Notes: a model not told the origin generated them from the letters alone. Shown: positions 1 to 5,837, counted from the first letter of the stretch. The stretch is 5,837 bases of DNA from Pseudomonadota bacterium (GCA_023390955.1 JAEWBW010000158.1:1-5837), one strand, 5' to 3'. Translations and numbers: made by a program.

Positions 1-70
1 ACGGCACGTGGCGACCGGATGCCGTCACGCCGTCACCGCGCGCCGCGATGCGAACGATCTCGTCAGGCAT
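1..70 (-). CDS. Probable class I SAM-dependent RNA methyltransferase (RlmD/TrmA type), N-terminal fragment
   Basis: This is a partial gene whose first 23 codons are present before it leaves the left edge. It starts at ATG 70-68, and its first 8 nt overlap the end of nnr (stop 65-63) in another frame. The peptide reads MPDEIVRIAARGDGVTASGR and then HVP. That resembles the short TRAM-like N-terminus (RIAARGDGVT.DGR.V) of alphaproteobacterial RNA (uracil-C5) methyltransferases related to RlmD/TrmA, which methylate a uridine in rRNA or tRNA. The SAM-binding motif, catalytic cysteine and any Fe-S cysteines lie outside the window, so the family is inferred from this short stretch and from remembered gene order. 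No clear Shine-Dalgarno sequence precedes the ATG, so translation is probably coupled to nnr. It is the last visible member of the minus-strand operon. Confidence 0.6.
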   Translation of the reverse strand, partial: MPDEIVRIAARGDGVTASGRHVP

Positions 71-1418
71 TGAGCTGTGCGAGCGTCTCGGGGATAGCGG
101 CAACGAGATCGTCGGCGACGAGGCCCGGGCCCGCGACTTCCGCTGCGCGACCGTGGAGCCAGACCCCCGCACAGGCCGCATCAAACGAATTCATCCCTTG
201 GGCGCGCATCGCTGCGATGATGCCAGACAGGACGTCACCGGTTCCGGCTGACGCCAGCCATGCTGGCGCAGGCGGAGCGAAACCAAGGCGGCCATCGGGT
301 GATGCCACAAGCGTATCTGGCCCTTTGTAGACGACTACTGCTCCTGACCTCCGCGCGGCTTCTAGTGCGCGATCCGGCTTCGTCCCATCGATTTGGCCGA
401 ACAGCCGCACGAACTCGCCCTCGTGTGGGGTGATGATTGCGTCTTGCCTGTGCAGCCGAGCGGGATCGCCCAGGTGCGTAATCCCGTCCGCATCGATGAC
501 CTTGGGTGCGCGTGACGTCATCGCCAGCGTCAGCACCTGCGGGATGTCGCCAAGACCGGGTCCGACGAGCAGGCAGTCGATCCGCTCGTCGTTCACCTGC
601 GCATCGTCGACCTGGACGACTGACGTCAGCAATGCCTCGATCGGCCGCGACGTGCTGACGCGAACGTAACCCGCGCCTGCCCGAGCCGCAGCGTTGGCCG
701 CCAGAGCAATGGCGCCCGGCATCGTGCCGGCCAAGGCATGCACCAGTCCTCGGCTGAACTTGTGACCGCCGAGATCGAGTGCGGGCAAGGACGGTGTGCC
801 GATCTCAAACCAACCTGCGCCGGCTTCAATGCCGATATCGGCCAGCACGACGCGCCCGCATTTGTGTGTCGACGGATGCAGCCGGTGGGCAGGCTTCAGT
901 GCGCCAAAGGTCACCGTCATATCGTAATCAGGCACGGCACTCAGTTCGGCGCCCGTGTCGCTGTTGACCCCGCTCGGAACATCGCAAGCGATCAGCATCT
1001 GCGCTTCATGGGAAAGACGCAAAAACTGTTGCACAACAGCGCCTTCCAGGCCGCGCTTCAGGCCGGTTCCAAATAAAGCGTCGATCACCAGAGGCGCCGA
1101 CTTCGTCTGATCAAAGGCCTCTACCTCGCCCGACCACTTCCCCCGTGCCCACTTCGCCGCATCGCTCTTCGGCTCGCCAATGGCGGCCACCCGGACCGAG
1201 ACGCCATTCTCGGCAAGGTGCCGAGCAGCTACATAGCCGTCGCCGCCGTTGTTGCCGGGGCCGGCAAAAATCAGGACCGGGGTTCGCCCGGCATAGCGGA
1301 ACACGGCCTCCGCCAACGCGGCGCCGGCGCGCTCCATCAGCGCCTCGACGCTCGTCCCGGCATCGATCGCGCTCTGTTCGGCGGCGCGCATCGCCTCGGC
1401 TGTCAGAATTGGTCTCAC
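63..1418 (-). CDS. nnr: Bifunctional NAD(P)H-hydrate epimerase / ADP-dependent NAD(P)H-hydrate dehydratase
   Basis: This 451-residue protein repairs hydrated NADH and NADPH (NADHX, NADPHX). The N-terminal half interconverts the R and S epimers, and the C-terminal half dehydrates S-NAD(P)HX using ADP; both act in the cytoplasm. The YjeF_N domain (about 1-200) shows GPGNNGGDG at 53-61, VIDALFGTGL at 111-120 and DVPSGV at 146-151. The carbohydrate-kinase-like domain (about 215-451) shows HKFSRG at 219-224, GPGLG at 286-290, DADG at 309-312, TPHEGEF at 330-336, KGPDT at 365-369 and the anion-hole/catalytic AGTGDVLSG at 391-399. It is shorter than E. coli Nnr (about 515 residues), partly through a tightened loop after HKFSRG (LAGTMPGA), but all core motifs are present. 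The start is GTG 1418, which places the usual ILTAEAMRAAEQ at residue 4; AAGG at 1429-1426 is a plausible ribosome site. It lies 9 nt after ispE and overlaps the next gene by 8 nt. Confidence 0.96.
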   Translation of the reverse strand: MRPILTAEAMRAAEQSAIDAGTSVEALMERAGAALAEAVFRYAGRTPVLIFAGPGNNGGDGYVAARHLAENGVSVRVAAIGEPKSDAAKWARGKWSGEVEAFDQTKSAPLVIDALFGTGLKRGLEGAVVQQFLRLSHEAQMLIACDVPSGVNSDTGAELSAVPDYDMTVTFGALKPAHRLHPSTHKCGRVVLADIGIEAGAGWFEIGTPSLPALDLGGHKFSRGLVHALAGTMPGAIALAANAAARAGAGYVRVSTSRPIEALLTSVVQVDDAQVNDERIDCLLVGPGLGDIPQVLTLAMTSRAPKVIDADGITHLGDPARLHRQDAIITPHEGEFVRLFGQIDGTKPDRALEAARRSGAVVVYKGPDTLVASPDGRLGFAPPAPAWLASAGTGDVLSGIIAAMRAQGMNSFDAACAGVWLHGRAAEVAGPGLVADDLVAAIPETLAQLNA

Positions 1419-1427
1419 GCGGGCGCC

Positions 1428-2231
1428 TTAGCGCAGGAAGGTCGAAAGCTTCCACCACTCACGCGGAACCGCCGTCGCGGCGTCATCCCGCGCCTCTTCG
1501 CTCTCGAACAAGGCGAAGCATGTCGCGCCAGATCCTGACATTCGGACGAAGGTCGCCCCGGACTGAAGGGACAGCCATGCCAGAACCCCGCCGATAAGCG
1601 GCACCATCTCGACCGCGATCGGCTCCAGGTCGTTGCGGCCCAACCGCCAGTCGTCGAGCGGTCCTTTGTCATCGCCGTCCCAGCGCCCGAAGACTTCGCG
1701 CGTGGAGACCTCGACGCGAGGGTTGATCAGCAGGACCGGCGATCCGCTGACACCCGCATCGACCAGTTGCAGTTCGTCCCCGGCCCCCTCGCCTCGTGCG
1801 GTCATGCTGAGCAAACACGCCGGGACGTCAGACCCGAGCTCCGGTGCAATCTCCTGGGCGATCGAAGGATTGAGCTTCCAGAACCGAGTCAGCAGCCGAA
1901 GTGCGGCAGCTGCATCGGCCGACCCGCCGCCAATTCCGGACGCGACCGGCAGGAATTTGGTCAGGGTCAGCGCCGCACCCTGCTCCACTCCCGTCCGCTC
2001 TTTGAGCAACCGCGCCCCTCGCACGACGAGATTATCGTCGGCGGAGCCTAATTCACCCGCAAACGGCCCGGTCACATCAAGCGTCAAATCGTCAGCCGCA
2101 CTGACCGCCAGCTTGTCCCCATCGGTGCAGAACGCGAAGATCGTCTCGATCGCATGCCGCCCGTCGGGCAGCTTGCCGCGCACGTGGAGCGCGAGGTTGA
2201 GCTTGGCCGGGGCCGGCTCAACGAACTCCAT
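1428..2231 (-). CDS. ispE: 4-diphosphocytidyl-2-C-methyl-D-erythritol kinase
   Basis: This 267-residue cytoplasmic GHMP kinase phosphorylates the 2-hydroxyl of CDP-methylerythritol with ATP, the fourth step of the MEP route to IPP and DMAPP. The three GHMP motifs are present: PAKLNLALHV at 8-17 with Lys10, the ATP-binding loop PVASGIGGGSADAAA at 95-109, and the C-terminal RMSGSGATCFALF at 230-242. LGSDVP at 132-137 carries the expected catalytic base Asp135. One deviation stands out: the substrate loop reads DGRHAIETIF (23-32), so the usual Tyr of DGYH is Arg25, while His26 is kept. The length is slightly below E. coli IspE (about 283). The ATG shares its A with the TGA of the upstream TPR gene (TGATG, 2233-2229), and no Shine-Dalgarno sequence is evident, which points to termination-reinitiation coupling. 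Confidence 0.96.
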   Translation of the reverse strand: MEFVEPAPAKLNLALHVRGKLPDGRHAIETIFAFCTDGDKLAVSAADDLTLDVTGPFAGELGSADDNLVVRGARLLKERTGVEQGAALTLTKFLPVASGIGGGSADAAAALRLLTRFWKLNPSIAQEIAPELGSDVPACLLSMTARGEGAGDELQLVDAGVSGSPVLLINPRVEVSTREVFGRWDGDDKGPLDDWRLGRNDLEPIAVEMVPLIGGVLAWLSLQSGATFVRMSGSGATCFALFESEEARDDAATAVPREWWKLSTFLR

Positions 2232-3907
2232 CAGGGTGCGGCGGTCGCGGGGGTCAGCCCGGCCTCGATCTTGGCCTTCACGCGTCCGGCAATTTCGTCG
2301 TCCGCCGTGACCAGCGCCGCTTGCCAGGCATAGCGCGCCTCGAACCGGTTGCCTGCCTTGTACAGCGCATCGCCAAGGTGCTCATGGATCTCCGCTTGGG
2401 CCGGATCGCCCTTCGCCGCCTTGGTCAGGATCTCGACCGCTTCCCTGGTCCGACCGCGCTTGAAAAGCGCCCAGCCAAGCGAATCGGTGATCGACGCATT
2501 GTCCGGATCGAGCTCACTCGCTTTTCGGATCATCGCTTCCGCTGCGTCGAGATCCTCGCCGCGTTCCAGCTTCGCATAGCCCAGGAAATTGAGGATCAGC
2601 GGCTCGTTCGGCGCAAGCGCCAGCGCCGCTCCCAGCGCCTGACGCGATTCCGGCCAGCGATTGGCGTCTTCCAGCGCGCTCGCCTGAAGCAAAAGAAGCG
2701 GCCAACGCTCGGTCGGTGTCGCCGAGGGCGACAGCGCCAGCGCTCGCCCGTATGCAGCAGCAGCTTCGTCATAGCGCTTCAATTCCGACAGGACGTCGCC
2801 GAGCCGCGAAAAATCGCTCGCGTCGGCGCCCGGCGAACTGGCGGCGCGCTGCGCGATCGCGAGCGCTTCCGGGCCTCGCTTGATGCTGACCAGGGCCCGC
2901 ACTTCGGAATCCAGCGCCTGGGGTGCAAACGGATCGTTGGCATTGATCGAACGGAGAACCGCAAGCGCTTCCGGCGTGCGGTCTCGCGACTGAAGGAGGA
3001 TGCCGAGCGCCGCTGTCGCCGCACTGTTGTCGGGCGCTGCGTAACGCGCGATCTGCGCGAGCGAGATCGGCATTTCGCGATTGCGTAAACGATTGAGCTC
3101 GAGAGCCAATGCAAGCAGGACCTCGGAATAGGCCATGCGCGAATTGTCGATGGCCATCCCCGTCGGGCGGCCCTGCTGGATGCGAAGACGCGATCGCGCC
3201 AGGTCGTTCCCTAGGCCGTCGACCATCGCCAGGGCACGAGTCCTGTCGCCGGCCTTGAGGAAGCCGTCGGCGAAGGCAAGGCGAAGCCGCTGCTCACGAC
3301 CGCCCGCTTTCTCCAACGCCTGCTTGGCGAATGGCTCCGCTTCCGCGGCCCTGCCGAAGCGCAGCAGGATCAGCGCGCGATGCTCCGGCGCCAGCGATGC
3401 CAGCAGGCTGCTCGACGGCATGTTGCCAAGTGCGGCGAGCGAGCGGCTCAGATCTTTCCGGTCGGCGTGGATCCACGCTTCGACGAACGGCCTCAGGAAC
3501 AGAAGCTCGCCCGAATCCGACCCGCCCTGAAGCAAGGGCAGCGCCCGTTCCGGATTGCGGGTGCGAAGCTGCTCGGCGACCTGCAACATGCGCGCTTCGA
3601 TCGGCGCTGACTGCGCAGGCAGGTCTTTCGCCATGCGCAGTGCGAGCCTCATGTCGCCGGCGCTGATCGCTTCGAGCACAGCCTGGCGAGCAATGGTCGG
3701 ACTTGCCGCGTTCTCATCGACCAGACGCGACAGCATTTCCGCCGACTGCGCATAATTGCCGCTGATCGATGCCGCCCGCGCCTGCAGATAAACGCGCGCC
3801 GGGTCGACCCTCGGGCTTGCAGCGCCTGCTGCTGCGGGAACGAACAGAGCGACGAGAGCAGCGCTCGCGAGCAGTGACTTACATGTTGGGATAATTCGGT
3901 CCTCCAC
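2231..3907 (-). CDS. Exported tetratricopeptide-repeat protein, specific function unknown
   Basis: This is a 558-residue protein if it starts at GTG 3907. The sequence shows a hydrophobic signal segment (residues 11-29, SLLASAALVALFVPAAAGA) with a good signal-peptidase site before ASP, so the protein is probably periplasmic. Helical hairpin repeats follow: 37-69, 71-97, 366-393, 436-469, 471-503 and 506-533. The last three (LGYAKLERGED, LGWALFKRGRTREA, LGDALYKAGNRFEA) are clear TPRs. The middle (about 110-360) is alpha-helical and TPR-like but degenerate. TPR solenoids are protein-docking scaffolds; the partner is unknown, and no catalytic domain is visible. The start is uncertain because no ATG lies near the signal peptide. 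GTG 3907 gives a 29-nt overlap with the oxidoreductase gene. The most upstream ATG (4108) would add 67 Arg/Ser-rich residues that are only the oxidoreductase read in another frame. The stop overlaps the ispE ATG by 1 nt, so the gene is embedded in the operon. Confidence 0.85.
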   Translation of the reverse strand: MEDRIIPTCKSLLASAALVALFVPAAAGAASPRVDPARVYLQARAASISGNYAQSAEMLSRLVDENAASPTIARQAVLEAISAGDMRLALRMAKDLPAQSAPIEARMLQVAEQLRTRNPERALPLLQGGSDSGELLFLRPFVEAWIHADRKDLSRSLAALGNMPSSSLLASLAPEHRALILLRFGRAAEAEPFAKQALEKAGGREQRLRLAFADGFLKAGDRTRALAMVDGLGNDLARSRLRIQQGRPTGMAIDNSRMAYSEVLLALALELNRLRNREMPISLAQIARYAAPDNSAATAALGILLQSRDRTPEALAVLRSINANDPFAPQALDSEVRALVSIKRGPEALAIAQRAASSPGADASDFSRLGDVLSELKRYDEAAAAYGRALALSPSATPTERWPLLLLQASALEDANRWPESRQALGAALALAPNEPLILNFLGYAKLERGEDLDAAEAMIRKASELDPDNASITDSLGWALFKRGRTREAVEILTKAAKGDPAQAEIHEHLGDALYKAGNRFEARYAWQAALVTADDEIAGRVKAKIEAGLTPATAAP

Positions 3908-5528
3908 CGCCCTCTGGCGTGACCCAGTTGATGTTCTGGGTCGGGTCCTTGATGTCGCAGGTTTTGCAGTGGACGCAATTCTGGGCATTGATCTGCAGCC
4001 GCGGCCTTCCGTCCGTTTCCTCAACGAATTCATAGACTCCGGCGGGGCAATAACGTTGCTCCGGTCCATCATATTCGGCGAGATTGACCTCGACCGGTAT
4101 GGACGCATCCTTGAGCGTCAGATGAACGGGCTGGTCTTCCTCATGGTTGGTGTTCGAGATGAATACCGAGGTCAGCCGGTCGAAGGTCAGCACGCCGTCC
4201 GGCTTCGGGTAATCGATCTTCCGGACATGCTCCTTGCGCTTCAGCGTCGTGTTGTCGGCGTGGTGCTTCAGCGTCCACGGCAAGCCGATGCCAAGCTGGT
4301 TCAACCACATGTCGAAACCGGCATAAAGCGTGCCGAAGACACCGCCCCAGCGGGAGACTGCAGGCTGGGCGTTTCGGACCTTGCGCAGTTCCTTCTCCAC
4401 CCAGCTTGAGCGCAGCGCCGGCGGATAGGCATCGAGCCGGTCGAACTGACGATCGGCGGCGATCGCCTCGAACGCAGCTTCCGCGGCCAGCATCGCCGAC
4501 TTCATCGCCGTGTGAGTGCCCTTGATCCGCGGGACGTTCACAAAGCCCGCCGAGCAACCGATCAGCGCTCCACCCGGGAAGACGAGCTCGGGAATGGCCT
4601 GCCACCCGCCTTCGTTGATCGCACGTGCGCCGTAGGAGACCCGGCGTCCGCCCTCGATCTCCGCGCGGATCGCAGGATGGGTTTTCCAGCGCTGGAATTC
4701 CTCGAACGGCGACAAATACGGGTTGGAATAATCCAGCGCGACGACGAAGCCGAGCGCGACCTGCCCGTTTTCCTGGTGGTAGAGGAAGCCACCACCCCAT
4801 GCGTCCTCAAGCGGCCAGCCTTGCGTATGGATGACCCGCCCGGGCTTATGCTTGTCGGCAGGAACCTCCCACAACTCCTTGACGCCAAGGCCATAAACCT
4901 GAGGCCCGGATTTCCCGCGAAGGTCGAAAATCCGCACCAGCTCCTTGGTCAGCGACCCGCGAGCGCCTTCAGCGAAGAAGGTGTACTTGGCGTGCAGCTC
5001 CATGCCCGGCTGGTAGTCGGCGCGGTGTGAGCCATCGCGAGCGATGCCCATGTCGCCAGTCGCAACGCCCTTAACCGAGCCATCGTCGTTGAACAGCACT
5101 TCGGCGGCGGGGAAACCGGGAAAGATCTCGACGCCAAGCTCTTCCGCCTGGCCAGCGAGCCAGCGACAGAAATTGCCGAGGCTGAGCGTGTACGTCCCCT
5201 TGTTGTGCATGAAGGGCGGCATGAGGAATTCGGGCATCCCGAACTTGCCGGTCTTCGAGAGCACCCAGTGATGGTTCTCAGTCACTGGAACGGTCAGCGG
5301 AGACCCCTTGTCCTTCCAGTCAGGGATCAGCTCGTCGAGCGCCCGCGGATCGATCACCGCGCCCGAGAGAATGTGAGCGCCAACTTCGCTACCCTTCTCG
5401 AGGATGCAGACGCTGAGGTCGCGCCCCTTCTCATTGGCAAGCTGCTTCAGGCGGATCGCGGCGGTCAGCCCGGCGGGCCCCGCGCCGACGATCACCACGT
5501 CATACTGCATCGACTCGCGTTCGCTCAT
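3879..5528 (-). CDS. Electron transfer flavoprotein-ubiquinone oxidoreductase (ETF dehydrogenase)
   Basis: This 549-residue monotopic membrane enzyme takes electrons from reduced ETF (fed by acyl-CoA and other flavin dehydrogenases) and passes them through FAD and a 4Fe-4S cluster to ubiquinone. The FAD dinucleotide motif VGAGPAG is at 14-20, and a second conserved FAD/quinone-region block (GCSAGFVNVPRIKGTHTA) is at 324-341. The C-terminal ferredoxin-like part carries the four expected cluster cysteines: C494 (YCPAGVYEF) and C518, C521, C524 (NCVHCKTCDIKDPTQNINW). It ends with the family-typical PEGGGGPNYPNM. The length matches bacterial homologues (about 550), so it appears intact. I chose ATG 5528 (MSERESMQYDVV) because it sits next to the Rossmann motif and follows GAGAGGA; an in-frame extension to 5642 would cross the divergent control region. 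It heads the operon. The partner ETF subunit genes are not in this window. Confidence 0.97.
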   Translation of the reverse strand: MSERESMQYDVVIVGAGPAGLTAAIRLKQLANEKGRDLSVCILEKGSEVGAHILSGAVIDPRALDELIPDWKDKGSPLTVPVTENHHWVLSKTGKFGMPEFLMPPFMHNKGTYTLSLGNFCRWLAGQAEELGVEIFPGFPAAEVLFNDDGSVKGVATGDMGIARDGSHRADYQPGMELHAKYTFFAEGARGSLTKELVRIFDLRGKSGPQVYGLGVKELWEVPADKHKPGRVIHTQGWPLEDAWGGGFLYHQENGQVALGFVVALDYSNPYLSPFEEFQRWKTHPAIRAEIEGGRRVSYGARAINEGGWQAIPELVFPGGALIGCSAGFVNVPRIKGTHTAMKSAMLAAEAAFEAIAADRQFDRLDAYPPALRSSWVEKELRKVRNAQPAVSRWGGVFGTLYAGFDMWLNQLGIGLPWTLKHHADNTTLKRKEHVRKIDYPKPDGVLTFDRLTSVFISNTNHEEDQPVHLTLKDASIPVEVNLAEYDGPEQRYCPAGVYEFVEETDGRPRLQINAQNCVHCKTCDIKDPTQNINWVTPEGGGGPNYPNM

Positions 5529-5531
5529 TGA

Positions 5532-5538
5532 TCCTCTC
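5532..5538 (-). promoter_or_regulatory. Ribosome binding site of the ETF-quinone oxidoreductase gene
   Basis: On the minus strand GAGAGGA is followed by TCA and then ATG at 5528. The match to the anti-Shine-Dalgarno is good, but the spacing (3-4 nt) is a little short. It supports ATG 5528 over the in-frame ATG at 5540, which would lie inside the site, and over the ATG at 5510 (MQYDVV), which has no comparable upstream purine run. Confidence 0.55.
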
Positions 5539-5560
5539 ATCGCGGCGTGGCGTCGCTTCG

Positions 5561-5577
5561 CCTGCCCCTGCCCTGCC
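5561..5577 (-). other. G-rich run with two-tetrad G-quadruplex potential, upstream of the oxidoreductase gene
   Basis: Read on the minus strand this is GGCAGGGCAGGGGCAGG: four G-runs of 2, 3, 4 and 2 bases separated each time by CA. It fits the pattern for a two-layer quadruplex with very short loops, and it is also a run of GCAGG-type direct repeats. It lies 33 nt upstream of ATG 5528, so it would be in the 5' leader if transcription starts further upstream. Two-tetrad structures are only moderately stable and such runs occur by chance in GC-rich DNA, so function is unproven. Confidence 0.3.
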
Positions 5578-5583
5578 TTTTCC

Positions 5584-5599
5584 TTGACCGCGCCGTCAA
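5584..5599. promoter_or_regulatory. 16-bp near-palindrome in the divergent intergenic region, possible operator
   Basis: TTGACCGCGCCGTCAA is symmetric at seven of eight base pairs; only the sixth position from each end breaks the symmetry. The outer arms are TTGAC and GTCAA, so each strand presents a -35-like TTGAC. It lies near the middle of the 91-bp gap between the divergent oxidoreductase and glycosylase genes. It could be a binding site for a dimeric regulator, two overlapping -35 elements, or a chance palindrome. The symmetry is seen directly; the role is inferred. Confidence 0.4.
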
Positions 5600-5612
5600 T
5601 GCCGGTGAGAAT
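5584..5612 (+). promoter_or_regulatory. Candidate sigma-70-type promoter for the plus-strand glycosylase gene
   Basis: TTGACC (5584-5589) matches the -35 consensus at five of six positions. After exactly 17 bp comes GAGAAT (5607-5612), which matches TATAAT at four of six. Transcription would then start about 5619-5620, essentially at the ATG, giving a leaderless or nearly leaderless mRNA. The -10 overlaps the purine run GGTGAGA that could otherwise serve as the ribosome site, so both roles are unlikely to hold for one transcript. This is a manual match with no experimental support. Confidence 0.35.
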
Positions 5613-5619
5613 CCGCGTC

Positions 5620-5837
5620 ATGGGTGGGGACCACGACCGCATGACCGCGGCCGAGGCTGCCAGCGTATTGAGCTGGTGGATCGAGGCAGGCGTCGATATC
5701 GCGATAGAGGATCGCGCGCGCCCGTGGCTGGGTGCTGGAGAGACGCCTCCGCCGCCTGCCCCCGTTGTTGAAACCCAACCCGAACCCGTCGCCGAACTGC
5801 CCGAGAGTCTTCAGGCGTTTCGCGATTGGCTCGGCGC
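5620..5837 (+). CDS. Probable uracil-DNA glycosylase (family 4 type), N-terminal fragment
   Basis: This partial gene has 72 complete codons before the right edge and no stop. It begins MGGDHDRMTAAEAASVLSWW and continues through EAGVD, RPWLG, a Pro-rich linker (PPPPAPVVETQPEPVAELP) and LPESLQAFRDWLG. That pattern of a WW.EAGVD helix, a proline-rich linker and LP.L..F..WL matches the N-terminal extension I associate with sphingomonad Fe-S family-4 uracil-DNA glycosylases, which remove uracil from DNA to start base-excision repair. The catalytic core and cluster cysteines are beyond the window, so the call rests on the extension and on its divergent position. I chose ATG 5620; the in-frame ATG at 5641 would drop only MGGDHDR. 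GGTGAGA (5604-5610) is a possible ribosome site with 9-nt spacing. Confidence 0.6.
   Translation, partial: MGGDHDRMTAAEAASVLSWWIEAGVDIAIEDRARPWLGAGETPPPPAPVVETQPEPVAELPESLQAFRDWLG

Noticed and set aside
21..36. Tandem repeat of the octamer GCCGTCAC
   Set aside because: Two copies only, falling inside the conserved GDGVTA coding stretch of the methyltransferase-like gene; codon content explains it.
1633..2310. Plus-strand open frame (225 codons) antisense to ispE
   Set aside because: It is Ser/Arg/Pro-rich and of low complexity, crosses the ispE/TPR junction and lies opposite all the IspE motifs; it is a shadow frame.
2321..3088. Long plus-strand open frame (255 codons) antisense to the TPR gene
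   Set aside because: It is Arg-rich with no recognisable motif. Long antisense frames are expected opposite GC-rich coding DNA, and the minus strand carries clear TPR motifs.
3881..3883. Cys9 of the TPR protein as a lipoprotein attachment site
   Set aside because: The cysteine precedes the hydrophobic segment instead of ending it, and there is no lipobox before it.
3908..4108. N-terminal extension of the TPR protein to ATG 4108 (67 extra residues)
   Set aside because: The added stretch is Arg/Ser/Thr-rich, lies wholly inside the conserved Fe-S end of the oxidoreductase in another frame, and would bury the signal peptide far from the N-terminus.
3969..4409. Plus-strand open frame antisense to the C-terminal part of the oxidoreductase
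   Set aside because: It lies opposite the conserved cysteine cluster and adjacent sequence, and has no family resemblance or ribosome site of its own.
5529..5642. In-frame extension of the oxidoreductase to ATG 5642
   Set aside because: The 38 extra residues are not family-like, cross the divergent control region and overlap the start of the glycosylase gene. MSERESMQYDVV at 5528 is the natural start and has a ribosome site.
1..5837. Search for mobile elements, CRISPR repeats, tRNA/rRNA genes, terminators or a novel defence-type system
   Set aside because: Nothing supportable was seen: coding density is nearly complete, the recognised genes are housekeeping and intact, and no terminal inverted repeats, repeat-spacer pattern or hairpin followed by a T-run was found by eye.

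Overview
The window looks like ordinary chromosomal housekeeping DNA from a high-GC alphaproteobacterium, most likely a sphingomonad (Sphingomonadales). I base this on the protein signatures, such as the MSERESMQYDVVIVGAG start of the ETF-quinone oxidoreductase, the compact 451-residue Nnr and the divergent family-4-type uracil-DNA glycosylase N-terminus. The gene order also matches what I recall from that group. No database search was possible, so the taxonomic call is inference.

Layout, read along the minus strand from right to left: (1) an ETF:ubiquinone oxidoreductase (3879-5528); (2) an exported TPR-repeat protein of unknown specific role (2231-3907, start uncertain); (3) ispE, the CDP-ME kinase of the MEP isoprenoid pathway (1428-2231); (4) nnr, the bifunctional NAD(P)HX epimerase/dehydratase (63-1418); (5) the first 23 codons of an RNA methyltransferase-like gene that runs off the left edge (1-70). 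Every junction is an overlap or a 9-nt gap, so this is almost certainly one tightly packed transcription unit. At the right edge one plus-strand gene diverges from it: the first 72 codons of a probable family-4-type uracil-DNA glycosylase (5620-5837).

The only real intergenic space is the 91 bp between the divergent starts (5529-5619). It holds a 16-bp near-palindrome whose two arms are both TTGAC, a plausible plus-strand promoter that would give a nearly leaderless message, and a G-rich minus-strand run able to form a two-tetrad quadruplex upstream of the oxidoreductase.

How the genes may work together: the oxidoreductase passes electrons from ETF to ubiquinone, IspE supplies isoprenoid precursors that include the quinone tail, and Nnr repairs damaged NAD(P)H. 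All three touch redox and quinone metabolism, but co-transcription may only reflect a conserved housekeeping block. I found no mobile element, CRISPR array, tRNA, rRNA or terminator, and no convincing new biological system. The items most worth a second look are the start of the TPR gene, the divergent control region and an unusual residue in the IspE substrate pocket.
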